Of a stretch of 35,778 bases of DNA, positions 1-8,700 are shown piece by piece. The stretch spans positions 1 to 35,778 of the forward strand of contig JAGLDR010000047.1 of the NCBI GenBank assembly GCA_023145475.1, written 5' to 3'. Source of the stretch: a bacterium. GTDB taxonomy: Bacteria > UBP6 > UBA1177 > JAGLDR01. Positions within the stretch are counted from its first letter, which is position 1. Every line of letters begins with the position of its first letter. The notes beneath the pieces are model-generated. The model was not told where the DNA came from, did no database searches, and saw nothing but the letters and a program-made list of their open reading frames with translations. Both the position numbers and the translations under genes were made by a program.

Positions 1-563
1 TCAACGCGATAGGTAAAATAACCGACCTCAGCCTGCACAGTTGAACCATCGAATGTGTTACTGCACCCAATTTCAACATCATCGACAAACTTGATTCCTT
101 CAAATTCGAAAGAGGGAGCATCAGTAAGAAGTTTGCCAACATCACCAGCCTTCACCTTTTTCGTATGCTTATTATAAAACGAGAGCGTCACCTCATTATC
201 TGTTGGTTTATCAAGTTGGTCTGGCGCAACTGCACCCATCCAGATAAGATACGCCTTTTCAACAATCGCATCATTAGGCAGATGTTTTTCTGTTAAAGTG
301 AATGAACTCGTGCTAAGACAGACATCACCCTGCGGATTTGCGGAAGTTTCACCATAAAAAGTGATTGTATCATCTAAAAATGAGTTAAACATGACAAAAT
401 ACTCAAGACCATGATCTTCAAAAGTCAATGATGGCTCGCCACCTGGCATATTTCCATGAATTTCCGCTGAAACAGCAAACGCAAAGAGTAGAAATGGTGT
501 CATGCCGATACATTTCAGAAGAAATGTGACGACTTGATACCGTTTGGTCCTGTTTTTCTTCAT
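1..563 (-). CDS. Exported CTERM-family protein P1, N-terminal part (truncated by window edge)
   Basis: This gene is absent from the ORF track because it runs off the left edge; about 187 codons are visible. It starts with MKKNRTKRYQVVTFLL, followed by a hydrophobic signal segment ending near AVSA. The remainder matches the first part of the 1044-residue paralogue at 5771-8905: MPGGEPSLTFEDHG, NSFLDDTITFYGET, LIWMGAVAPDQLD and VGYFTYRV all have direct counterparts. The ATG at 561-563 overlaps the stop of the upstream gene as ATGA, and AGGAGA five bases before it is a good ribosome binding site, so the start is well supported. It is the last visible member of a coupled gene set and is probably exported. 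The function of its N-terminal domain is unknown to me, and whether it has the family C-terminal tail cannot be seen here. Confidence 0.85.
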   Translation of the reverse strand, partial: MKKNRTKRYQVVTFLLKCIGMTPFLLFAFAVSAEIHGNMPGGEPSLTFEDHGLEYFVMFNSFLDDTITFYGETSANPQGDVCLSTSSFTLTEKHLPNDAIVEKAYLIWMGAVAPDQLDKPTDNEVTLSFYNKHTKKVKAGDVGKLLTDAPSFEFEGIKFVDDVEIGCSNTFDGSTVQAEVGYFTYRV

Positions 564-3500
564 CGTTTTCTCCTCACAAACAGTCCAACTAACGGGAAGA
601 TAAGCAAAAACAGTAGAAATGCGTATGTTTTTGGGGGTTTTTCAACAGTTGTGATGGTACATTCACACGATGAATTTTGCGGCGATGCTGAGCAAATATC
701 TCGTCTATCAACAAACTGTTTCGACACAAGAGGTAGCTGATATACCGCCATCACATGTGACAATTGGAGAGAATTTTGATTTATGCGAAGTTGCGCGGTT
801 TCTCCGCAACTTAGAGCAAGTTCACCAACCACCAGAAGATAGGAATCTTTATCGGCAACAAGAGGATAATCCAAGTTAAAATCGACTGTTTGCTCAGTAA
901 ATTCACTTACTTCAGCAAGAAGTGGCTCCTCATCTGAAAGGACTCCATCGCCGTTCACATCTTCATAGATAGAGAGCGATGCTATCCCCGCTCCGAGCCT
1001 TGTTGAACCTTCATTTACGCCTATACGAAGAGTTTGTAACACACTATTCTGTTTGTTGCTTTTCAGACGCAACTGCATCAGAGCGTGTCTTCCATTGATA
1101 TCATTTGGATCGAGAATAGATGGATCATTCATCCCTTTTGTGATGATAAAACCATCTGAAGGCTCCACCATAAATGTTGGAAAGTCTATTCTATTCACCT
1201 TGTCACCATTTTTGTTAACCAACTGCACAATAGGAACTCCATCATCAACAAGCTCTATTGAGAATGGGTCCATAAGAGAGAGAAAATAGGTTGAAACCTC
1301 ATCGGGAGACACATCAATATAATTAACATCGGCAACAATCAAAAAAGCGTGCTTCAAACCTCCGAAGATTGAATAGTTATAATCGTTTGAAAGTGTTGCG
1401 ACGGGGATTCCACCTCCCTTTACGACTTCAGGCTCCAAGGAATCAAAAGAGCCGTTGTTGTTCAAATCCTCTATCAATCGGATAGTAAAAAATACGTTAG
1501 AAGAAGAACTTGTAACACCAAGTTTCAGTTGCTTGAATTTATAAAAAGTATCTCGCGCCACCGTCTGATTAAACAGGAGGGACCCTATGACAAGATTGGC
1601 AACTTTTTGTGGCACAAGAATTGGAATATTCTCTGTAGCGACTGAAGGACTCTCCCCTTTTGAGACCGTTACAATTACACCTTCTGTTGGTGTCGCATTC
1701 TCAATATTAACGCACCGTCCAGCCTCCTCACTGCACTCCTTTCCTGCGGGACAATCACCATCTTTTTGACAAAGAATCGAAGGAATAGAGCCTCCACACA
1801 GCGTCATATCAATAGTGCGTGTACATTTGTCTCCAAAAGACGATGGCATCCATAATGGAATGCCGCCATTCGTGTCATAGGAATCGCTCATTCCATCCGC
1901 CTTAATTGTAGCAATATTAAAAACAGAATCTAGGACATAAATATGTCTCAATTTTACTTTAAAACGGACTAACGCCGTATCTGGACAGATATCTGGAGTA
2001 ATGGGAGATACTTCATCCCAACTCTCATCCTCGTTACACGGACGCATCGTTGGCAGCGCATCAAGAGTGACCCCATCTTCCAACGGAAATACGCCATTAT
2101 CTGGCACATGAATCCAATCTCTTTCAATTACGCCCCACTTTTCATCAAAGGTGACTGCGTATGAAGTGGTCCCCGGAATATACTCCATAATTGATGTATC
2201 AAGACGATTGCGGACAACAACATTACTAACGGGATCATTCGACCAGTTCTGCACTTTAATAGAAAACCAGAACTCTTCACTCTCATCGCACCAGCGATAA
2301 TCATCTCCCGTATAGTGGTTACAGACAAACATTTCAGGCTCATTTGGAATATCAAAGACAGGTTCTCCACTTGAAACAGCAACAATAAGAAAATTTGTCA
2401 ACATCCAATCTTGATTGGCGCTTATTTTTATATTTATCGTATCGCCACCTTGATAAAAATGGCCCGCAAAGTCGTCCTGCTTCATCGTATCAATCACAAA
2501 AGTGTCCATATCGACACCGTATTCCATCATGTTATTATATCCAGGAGGTGTCCCACCAATACAGCTTGGGTCTGTATCAGAAAATCCATACTGGCTAGAT
2601 ATACTGTTAAAAACTTCAACATACGGAAAAAGACCGGTAGCATCTTGAATTTCTGCAGGTGGATTACATTCATTGCTTAAAGGAAGCCAATCAGGAAGTC
2701 CTCCCTGCACCAAGACACCTTCAGGAAATGCTGGACCACCATCAGGATTTGTAAGAACAGCGCGACCGGGATCACCTTCAAATGATGCAAGTGTCAAACG
2801 AATCCTAGGACTCTCTGGAAGGATAAACCCTGTTACGCTCATCTCTGTTTGCACATGAGAATATCCCGAAAACCCGTTGTACATATATATTTTGTTCGGT
2901 AAAACCTCATCCGAATCGTAAATAAGAATGATTGACCACCCAGAGACCATCGTTGACCTTCTCACATACTTAACATCCTCTGCACATCGGAAATTCTTGA
3001 GATTATAATCGCCAAGAAGCTGAAGACCAGAGAGGGCGACACCCTTTTTTTCTCCCTCACGATGAATATCTGTGAAGAAGTCTGTAATATCCGTTCGGTA
3101 GGTAAAATAAGCCTCGTCAGGGTCATCAGGAAAACGGTAACTTTCAAATGAAAAACCCTGAGCCGAACTAAGCGTCTTTGCAACAACTTCAACCTCTTTT
3201 GAAAGTGAGTAATATCCATCTTTCGAGCTGAATTCTAGTGTAACATCATTGTCTAAAACACCCGCTAAATCTTCTTGAGAGACTGCGCCAGTCCAAACAA
3301 GAAAGGCTCTTTTTATATGAGCGTCCTGTGGAATATGTCTTCCATTGAGATGGTAGGTTGAACCAACTGATTCGTCTATGCAGTGGTCGGCCTGTGGGTT
3401 AACTACCGAATCACCTGTGGTATCCTCATTCTTTAACAATGACTTAAACATAACAAAATAGCTGTGCTGCGATGCATCCCACTGAAGCTTCTTACCACTG

Positions 3501-3583
3501 TATTCAGCAACTTCTGAACCAAGCTTCTTTGCTGAAACAGTAAACGCAAAGAGTAGAAACAGTAAAAACGCTATTTTTTTCAT
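560..3583 (-). CDS. Large exported CTERM-family protein P2 (1007 aa)
   Basis: The protein begins with a signal peptide (MKKIAFLLFLLFAFTVSA). Residues about 25-410 form the family's N-terminal domain (LVWTGAVSQED, RRSTMVSGWSIILIYDSDE). Residues about 415-610 form a middle domain with the look of a DUF11-type beta-sandwich (SIKVQNWSNDPVSNVVVRN, MEYIPGTTSY). A Cys motif, CQKDGDCPAGKECSEEAGRC, follows near residue 650. The last third has EF-hand-like acidic loops (EDLNNNGSFDSLE, EDVNGDGVLSDEE), suggesting Ca2+ binding. The C-terminus is CECTITTVEK, then a hydrophobic helix, then RRKR, which resembles MYXO-CTERM surface-sorting tails. It is coupled by ATGA overlaps to both neighbours. A structural surface or adhesin-like role is an inference; no enzymatic motif is visible. 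Confidence 0.85.
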   Translation of the reverse strand: MKKIAFLLFLLFAFTVSAKKLGSEVAEYSGKKLQWDASQHSYFVMFKSLLKNEDTTGDSVVNPQADHCIDESVGSTYHLNGRHIPQDAHIKRAFLVWTGAVSQEDLAGVLDNDVTLEFSSKDGYYSLSKEVEVVAKTLSSAQGFSFESYRFPDDPDEAYFTYRTDITDFFTDIHREGEKKGVALSGLQLLGDYNLKNFRCAEDVKYVRRSTMVSGWSIILIYDSDEVLPNKIYMYNGFSGYSHVQTEMSVTGFILPESPRIRLTLASFEGDPGRAVLTNPDGGPAFPEGVLVQGGLPDWLPLSNECNPPAEIQDATGLFPYVEVFNSISSQYGFSDTDPSCIGGTPPGYNNMMEYGVDMDTFVIDTMKQDDFAGHFYQGGDTINIKISANQDWMLTNFLIVAVSSGEPVFDIPNEPEMFVCNHYTGDDYRWCDESEEFWFSIKVQNWSNDPVSNVVVRNRLDTSIMEYIPGTTSYAVTFDEKWGVIERDWIHVPDNGVFPLEDGVTLDALPTMRPCNEDESWDEVSPITPDICPDTALVRFKVKLRHIYVLDSVFNIATIKADGMSDSYDTNGGIPLWMPSSFGDKCTRTIDMTLCGGSIPSILCQKDGDCPAGKECSEEAGRCVNIENATPTEGVIVTVSKGESPSVATENIPILVPQKVANLVIGSLLFNQTVARDTFYKFKQLKLGVTSSSSNVFFTIRLIEDLNNNGSFDSLEPEVVKGGGIPVATLSNDYNYSIFGGLKHAFLIVADVNYIDVSPDEVSTYFLSLMDPFSIELVDDGVPIVQLVNKNGDKVNRIDFPTFMVEPSDGFIITKGMNDPSILDPNDINGRHALMQLRLKSNKQNSVLQTLRIGVNEGSTRLGAGIASLSIYEDVNGDGVLSDEEPLLAEVSEFTEQTVDFNLDYPLVADKDSYLLVVGELALSCGETAQLRINQNSLQLSHVMAVYQLPLVSKQFVDRRDICSASPQNSSCECTITTVEKPPKTYAFLLFLLIFPLVGLFVRRKR
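569..574 (-). promoter_or_regulatory. Ribosome binding site of P1 embedded in the Arg-tail codons of P2
   Basis: AGGAGA on the minus strand lies five bases before the P1 ATG. It is also read as the AGG AGA codons of the C-terminal Arg tail of P2 (VRRKR, then stop). It fixes the P1 start and implies translational coupling. Confidence 0.8.
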
Positions 3584-5625
3584 TGTCTTCTCCTCAGAAG
3601 CAGTCCACCCAACAGAAAAATCAGTAGAAACAGCAGAAACAGATATATTTTTGGGCCTTTATCAACGGTTGTGATAGAACACATGCATCCCGTCCCGTTA
3701 CAACCACCATCATCAGGGCAATTGCCCCACGAATCACAAGAAAAAGTGTGTGAAAGAAGAGGGAAGCCAAGCGTCTTAACCTCTGTTTTCAAGGTAACAT
3801 CGACTGCATTTATCTGAAAAACAGCTCTATCTTCACTACTCGTTATCTCGTGTATATCAGCGTAGAGAAGAAAAATCTTTTTCTCTCCCGCTTTATATAA
3901 AACAGGTGTCAGGAATGTATCAAAATGAGCCTGATCATTTCTGAATTTCGTAACTCGTTTCAACAATATATCACCCTCTCCATCACCATCACTATCTTGA
4001 TAAAGAGAGAATGAATCAAGATCTTTTCCAAAAGGAGTCGTCGAAGAAGGAGTCAACCCCACAACAAGTTTGGTAATCTCATTTTCAATAGTTGATTTGA
4101 GCCAAAACTGCATCACCGGGGTTTCACCATTTTCATCGCCATCCCACCCATCACTCGTTTTCGGTGGATGAGGTTCATTTTCTCCCCGTCCAGCAAAGAG
4201 ATAACTGCCTGATGGCTCAAGTATAAATGTTGCAAAATAGAGACTCCTTCCATTAAATTGAAGGGTGGTGTAGGAGTTCATTCCATGCAGGCTTTTAGCG
4301 CTGCTAATTGCAAAGGTAAATGTTGTGTTTTCTGGAACTATTTCGTCACTATAATCAACTTTTGTTATAATCAGAAAGTTGTGATCTACGCGTCCGAGAT
4401 ATCTGCGATGCTCCTTGTTAATCACAAGCCTAAACCCTGCCGTCTCTTTTGTTGCCTCTTGCGAAACAACAACATCTATGCCATCAGTGTAGACCCCATC
4501 GTCATCTTTATCATATACCAACTGCACATCTGAAAATGCGATAGACTCCTTGGTTGTTGTCAAACTTACAAAAATCTCATCAAATAAAAATGCCCTTGTC
4601 CGTAAACAACCAGAAGAATTGAGTTTCAATTGACCAACAACAAGCACCTTTCCATCGTTGTCGTGAGGAATAATGTGGGAAAATTCGGTTGAAGGTGATG
4701 AGTCTCCAGCAGAAAAATCGACCTCATCCTCGCGGCATAAATTCTCTTGTATAACACACTTTTCGTCTCTGCATATCTCATTGGATTCACAGTCATCATC
4801 TATTAGGCACCCACCAACATCAACACCTCCACAATTCTCTTTTGTCGGTTGCAGGCAATCGAGAAGAGCGCCACATGAGGCTGCTCGTAAAGAGAGAGGA
4901 AAACTCTTATTTGTCTTGTATATAGTGCCACTACCATCAGAAATCAGAGCCATATTATATAAAATAGTCTCTTTTATCATTATCTCTTTCGGTTTCACAA
5001 GAAAACGAATCAAACGACCATCGCTACAAGTCCAAGTAGTGGTATCACAAGGCTCCATTCTATCTGCGATTTTATAACCATCTCCACCAAGTGGAAATTT
5101 CTCAGCAGCTGTTTCACCACTCTTTTCTGGTATCGGCTGCCAACCAACATGATAATTCTTTTCAGTATTATAGTATCTTGCAATTTCAGCACTTCCGACC
5201 ACATAATCCATCTCAAGCAATTCATCTTTGACCCAAACATCTGTGGCAAAATCTTTCCCCCAGTTTTCAACCTTAATCATATAATAAAAAGGACGACCAT
5301 TATAACAAAAATAGTCATAATCTCGATCATCATTTTTTTGACACGCACAAAATTGTTTTTCTCTATCATCTTTCCACGGAAAAACCCTTGATTCGGGAGG
5401 AATATCCCAGCGAGAAGGAGAGATGTCTACATCGGTATCTACATCGGTATCTACATCTATATCAACATCTGCATCAATATCGGCATCAGCATCAACATCT
5501 ATATCTACATCTACATCTGCATCAATATCGGTATCTACATCAATATCGGCCATTAGAGAAAAAGAAAAGAGAAGAAACAGAAGAAATGTGGCGACTTGAT
5601 ACCTTTTTGCTCTCTTTTTTTTCAT
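3580..5625 (-). CDS. Exported CTERM-family protein P3 with an N-terminal (Asp-X)21 tract
   Basis: The track starts this ORF at 5673, but the ATG at 5625 (MKKKRAKRYQVATFLL) is better. GAGGAAAGGG precedes it, and the same N-terminus occurs in P1. This gives 681 residues. A signal peptide ends near LMA. Residues 27-68 are then 21 uninterrupted Asp-X dipeptides (X = I, V, T or A). From SRWDIPPESRVFPWKDDREK onward the protein matches the middle domain of P4 (CAC..., FYYMIKVENWG, then FPLGGDGYKIADRMEPCD). A Cys-rich motif (CLIDDDCESNEICRDEKC), a C-terminal region with acidic loops (YDKDDDGVYTDG, YQDSDGDGEGD), and the tail CMCSITTVDK + helix + RRRQ follow. The roughly 400-residue N-terminal domain of P2 and P4 is absent and replaced by the Asp-X tract. 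It heads the coupled P3-P2-P1 set. Confidence 0.85.
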   Translation of the reverse strand: MKKKRAKRYQVATFLLFLLFSFSLMADIDVDTDIDADVDVDIDVDADADIDADVDIDVDTDVDTDVDISPSRWDIPPESRVFPWKDDREKQFCACQKNDDRDYDYFCYNGRPFYYMIKVENWGKDFATDVWVKDELLEMDYVVGSAEIARYYNTEKNYHVGWQPIPEKSGETAAEKFPLGGDGYKIADRMEPCDTTTWTCSDGRLIRFLVKPKEIMIKETILYNMALISDGSGTIYKTNKSFPLSLRAASCGALLDCLQPTKENCGGVDVGGCLIDDDCESNEICRDEKCVIQENLCREDEVDFSAGDSSPSTEFSHIIPHDNDGKVLVVGQLKLNSSGCLRTRAFLFDEIFVSLTTTKESIAFSDVQLVYDKDDDGVYTDGIDVVVSQEATKETAGFRLVINKEHRRYLGRVDHNFLIITKVDYSDEIVPENTTFTFAISSAKSLHGMNSYTTLQFNGRSLYFATFILEPSGSYLFAGRGENEPHPPKTSDGWDGDENGETPVMQFWLKSTIENEITKLVVGLTPSSTTPFGKDLDSFSLYQDSDGDGEGDILLKRVTKFRNDQAHFDTFLTPVLYKAGEKKIFLLYADIHEITSSEDRAVFQINAVDVTLKTEVKTLGFPLLSHTFSCDSWGNCPDDGGCNGTGCMCSITTVDKGPKIYLFLLFLLIFLLGGLLLRRRQ
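3589..3594 (-). promoter_or_regulatory. Ribosome binding site of P2 embedded in the Arg-tail codons of P3
   Basis: AGGAGA lies five bases before the P2 ATG and encodes two Arg residues of the LLRRRQ tail of P3. Sequence and spacing match the P2/P1 junction. Confidence 0.8.
5422..5547 (-). repeat. Period-6 tract encoding (Asp-X)21
   Basis: The tract is 126 bp in which every first codon of a pair is GAT and every second is a Val, Ile, Ala or Thr codon. Close hexamer and dodecamer copies such as GATGTAGATACC occur next to each other. It is coding (residues 27-68 of P3) and so internally repetitive that slippage or unequal recombination could change its length. Confidence 0.9.
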
Positions 5626-5680
5626 CCCTTTCCTCGCATCAAAAAAACAAAATGTCACAAATGTTGAAACCAACTTATAT

Positions 5681-5709
5681 ATAATACACTATCTATTGAA
5701 TTTTATCAA
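5681..5709 (-). promoter_or_regulatory. Sigma-70-type promoter of the P3-P2-P1 set
   Basis: On the minus strand, TTGATA is followed after 17 bases by TATTAT. The predicted transcript start is about 50 bases before the P3 ATG at 5625. Confidence 0.65.
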
Positions 5710-5727
5710 ATGAAAAGAGGAATATAT

Positions 5728-5748
5728 CCCCTCTCCGTGCGGAGAGGG
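5728..5748. repeat. GC-rich palindrome between P4 and P3
   Basis: CCCTCTCC / GGAGAGGG form an 8-bp perfect stem with a GTGC loop, flanked on the right by GGGGTGAGG. A T tract directly after the stem is missing on both strands, so it is not a classical intrinsic terminator. It resembles short palindromic intergenic repeats dispersed in many bacterial genomes; that resemblance is from memory. Confidence 0.55.
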
Positions 5749-5770
5749 AAATAAAAGGGGTGAGGTTTAA

Positions 5771-8700
5771 TTACTTACGAGAAGAACGCCTTCTTGAGAA
5801 GAATAAAACGGTTGACAAAAGAAGTGCAAGCAGAGCGAGCACACTCATATCAGCTGTCTGATTAACAGAAGTAATGGTACATTTTCCGCCACCGCCTTTG
5901 TCTTCAATAGGACAAGTTCTCGCGGTTGTAGCATCGCCGTTTGTACACTGAAATAGCTTTGAATAAATTGGCGTTCCAACAATTGTTGTACTATCTTTCA
6001 ATTTCAGACTGCGATCAGCAACATAAAAAATCACCTTTTGACCAGCTTCTATTCCTCTCATATCAGCTTGAACAACAAAAGTCTTATCCTCGCCTTCACC
6101 ATAGTTAAGTGGCAAATCAAAGCCATTAAACAAAGCTGTATTTGCGGTAAAAACCACCTGTTTTTGCAAAAGAACATCTCCCGTTCCATCGCCATCACTA
6201 TCTTGATAGAGAGAGACAGAAGGAATATTATCGCCAAAGCGCATATTAGAGCCAGGAGCCATTTTGATAGCAATCTCTGTCAGCTCATTGGTAACTTCAC
6301 TTGATTTTGTCCACATCTGCATAACGGGGATTTCCGTGACGGTCTCACCCTTCCACTTTGTGGGATCCTGAGGAACAGAGGCATCATTTGATCCAAGAGT
6401 TGCAAGAAAATAGTTTCCCTCTGGCTCTAACATAAATGTTGCAAACTTTATAGAAAGACCCTTAAATTCAAGGTCCCCTGCCTGATCTTGTCCGTGAAAA
6501 CTGTCTGCAGCTACAATCGAAAGATTAAAAGTACTCTTTTTCCCGACCTTTTGCGTACTTGGATAGTCAACCTTAGTCAGGATAAGGAAGTTATGATCAG
6601 TACTGCCTGTGTACGCCTGCATATCATCTTTAATTAAGATTCTAAATCCTGTGTTTTCTTTTATAGCAGCCTTTGAAACAATGGTATCAATCCCTTGAGT
6701 ATAGACACCATCGTTATCTTTATCATAGACAATTTGTTGGTCTGGAAACTCAATCAACTTATCTTCTCTATAGTTGCTTGCAAAAAGTGCCGTAAAGAAA
6801 AAGTTCTTTGTATTACCACAGGTTGTAGCATTCAGAGTAAACTGTCCTGCAACAAGATACTTTCCACCGTTATCACGATAGATGATATGCTTTGATGTGT
6901 CACTTGGAGTATTGGGACCTACAGTATATTTTACAATTGTTCCCGCACTACAAACCTCGCCATCAAAAACACATTCGCCAGCTGCATTACACTTCTTCCC
7001 TTCTTCACAGTCATCATCAGAATGGCAAGTGTCATCAGGAATTCCACCACAATCTTCAGGTTTTGGTTGCGAACAACTTTCAAGACCGACACAATCAACA
7101 CCACTCGTAGGAATTGGCCATGAATTATTTGTCTTGTAGTGGGTTCCAGAACCATCAGAAATAACGGCTATATTTTCAAGAACAGCATTCTTTGACAGAC
7201 CACTTTTTGGTGTTACCAAGAAGCGAACCAAGCGGGTATCGGTACAAGTCCATGAAGCGATATCACAAGTCTTCATCTCATCAGCAACCTTCACACCCTT
7301 TCCACTCAGAGGAAACTTCTCTGCTGCTGTTGCGCCAGCTTTATCTGCAATTGGCTTCCAATCTGTGTAATACTTCAATGAAGAGCTATATTTTGATGCA
7401 ACTTCCGTTGTTCCTGGAATATATACCAGATTGATAAGCTCATCACTTACCCAGACATCTTTTGCAATATTAGTTCCCCAGTTCTCGACCTTAATCATAT
7501 AATAGAAAGGACGCTCACCATAACAATAATACTCTGCTTTAGCGTTGTTAGTCTTACATGCACACCACTGTTTCTCTCTATCATCAGTAAAAGGAAGATT
7601 CTTTGCCTCTGGGGGAACATCCCAACCAGGAGACTTTGTATCAACAGAGAGCATTAAAAAGTTTGTAATGATAGCATCTTGATTAACAGAAAGAGTAATA
7701 TCCATCTTGGTGTTTCCGCGAGCAAGGTGCTCTTGGAGATTGATATCTTTTTCAGCATCAAGCAAGAATGTATCAACATCGATACCATATTTCTGATCGC
7801 CAGTTCCACCAGTTACACATGAAATCAAATCTTCTTCTGCTGCCTCTGGATCCCAATTTATGATAGAGGAGTTTGAGTTATATACCTCATAGTCCAACCC
7901 AGTCTTAGGATTACATTTGTTGTGAAGATGATATGGTGCAGTTGCGCCTTCACCTGTCAGCATAATGCCCTCTTTTGGCATTGTTGGATTTACTTCAAGT
8001 GCAGGATCACCCTCTGCAACCATCAGTGTTTGACGAACAATTGGGTTCTGAGGCAAGTTAAAGCCAGAAACCTCGGCTTTTGAACGCTCACCTTGAACAT
8101 AAGAGAGACCATTATAGAAATAAATCTTTTTAGAGCGGATTTTTCCACTTCTATAAATAACAATCAATGACCATGCTGAGACCATCGTTGTACGACATTT
8201 GTAATTATCATGATCCGTACACTCAAGATCAGAAACCGTATATTTACCATACAGTGCATTTCCAGATAAAACGCCACTATCACTATTAACGATAGCACCG
8301 TCATCCTTCTCCATTCCGTCTTTTTGTACTTTTTTCATAAATTCGGTTACATCAACGCGATAGGTGAAATAACCAACTTCAGCTCTTACTGTTGAGCCAT
8401 CTGATGTCTCGCTACAGCCAACTTCCACATCGTCTTCGAATTTAATACCTTCAAAATCGAATGGTGAAGTGGTGTCAGTAAGGAGTTTCCCTGCATCACC
8501 GGACTTAACGGCTGTTGTCCCTGTTACTGCGTGGGCTGCATTCTCATTATCAAACGAGAGTGTAACCTCATTATCTGTTGGATCACCCAATTTTTCTGGA
8601 GCTACAGCTCCCATCCAAACAAGATAGGCTGATTCAACAATAGCATCATTTGGTACATGCTTATCTGTTAAAGTAAATGGACTGCTATTCAAACAGGTGT

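Noticed and set aside
4673-5077. 134-aa plus-strand ORF opposite P3
   Set aside because: Antisense shadow of the P3 coding region; composition is unlike a real protein.
5422-5547. Possible CRISPR-like or other non-coding repeat array
   Set aside because: Period is six bases without spacers and the tract is in frame inside a secreted protein.
5388-5684. Plus-strand ORF full of His-x repeats (HRYLHRYLHLYQHLHQ)
   Set aside because: It is the antisense reading of the Asp-X tract of P3 and has no ribosome binding site.
5728-5748. Intrinsic terminator of P4
   Set aside because: The stem is good but no T tract follows on the minus strand; recorded as a palindromic repeat instead.
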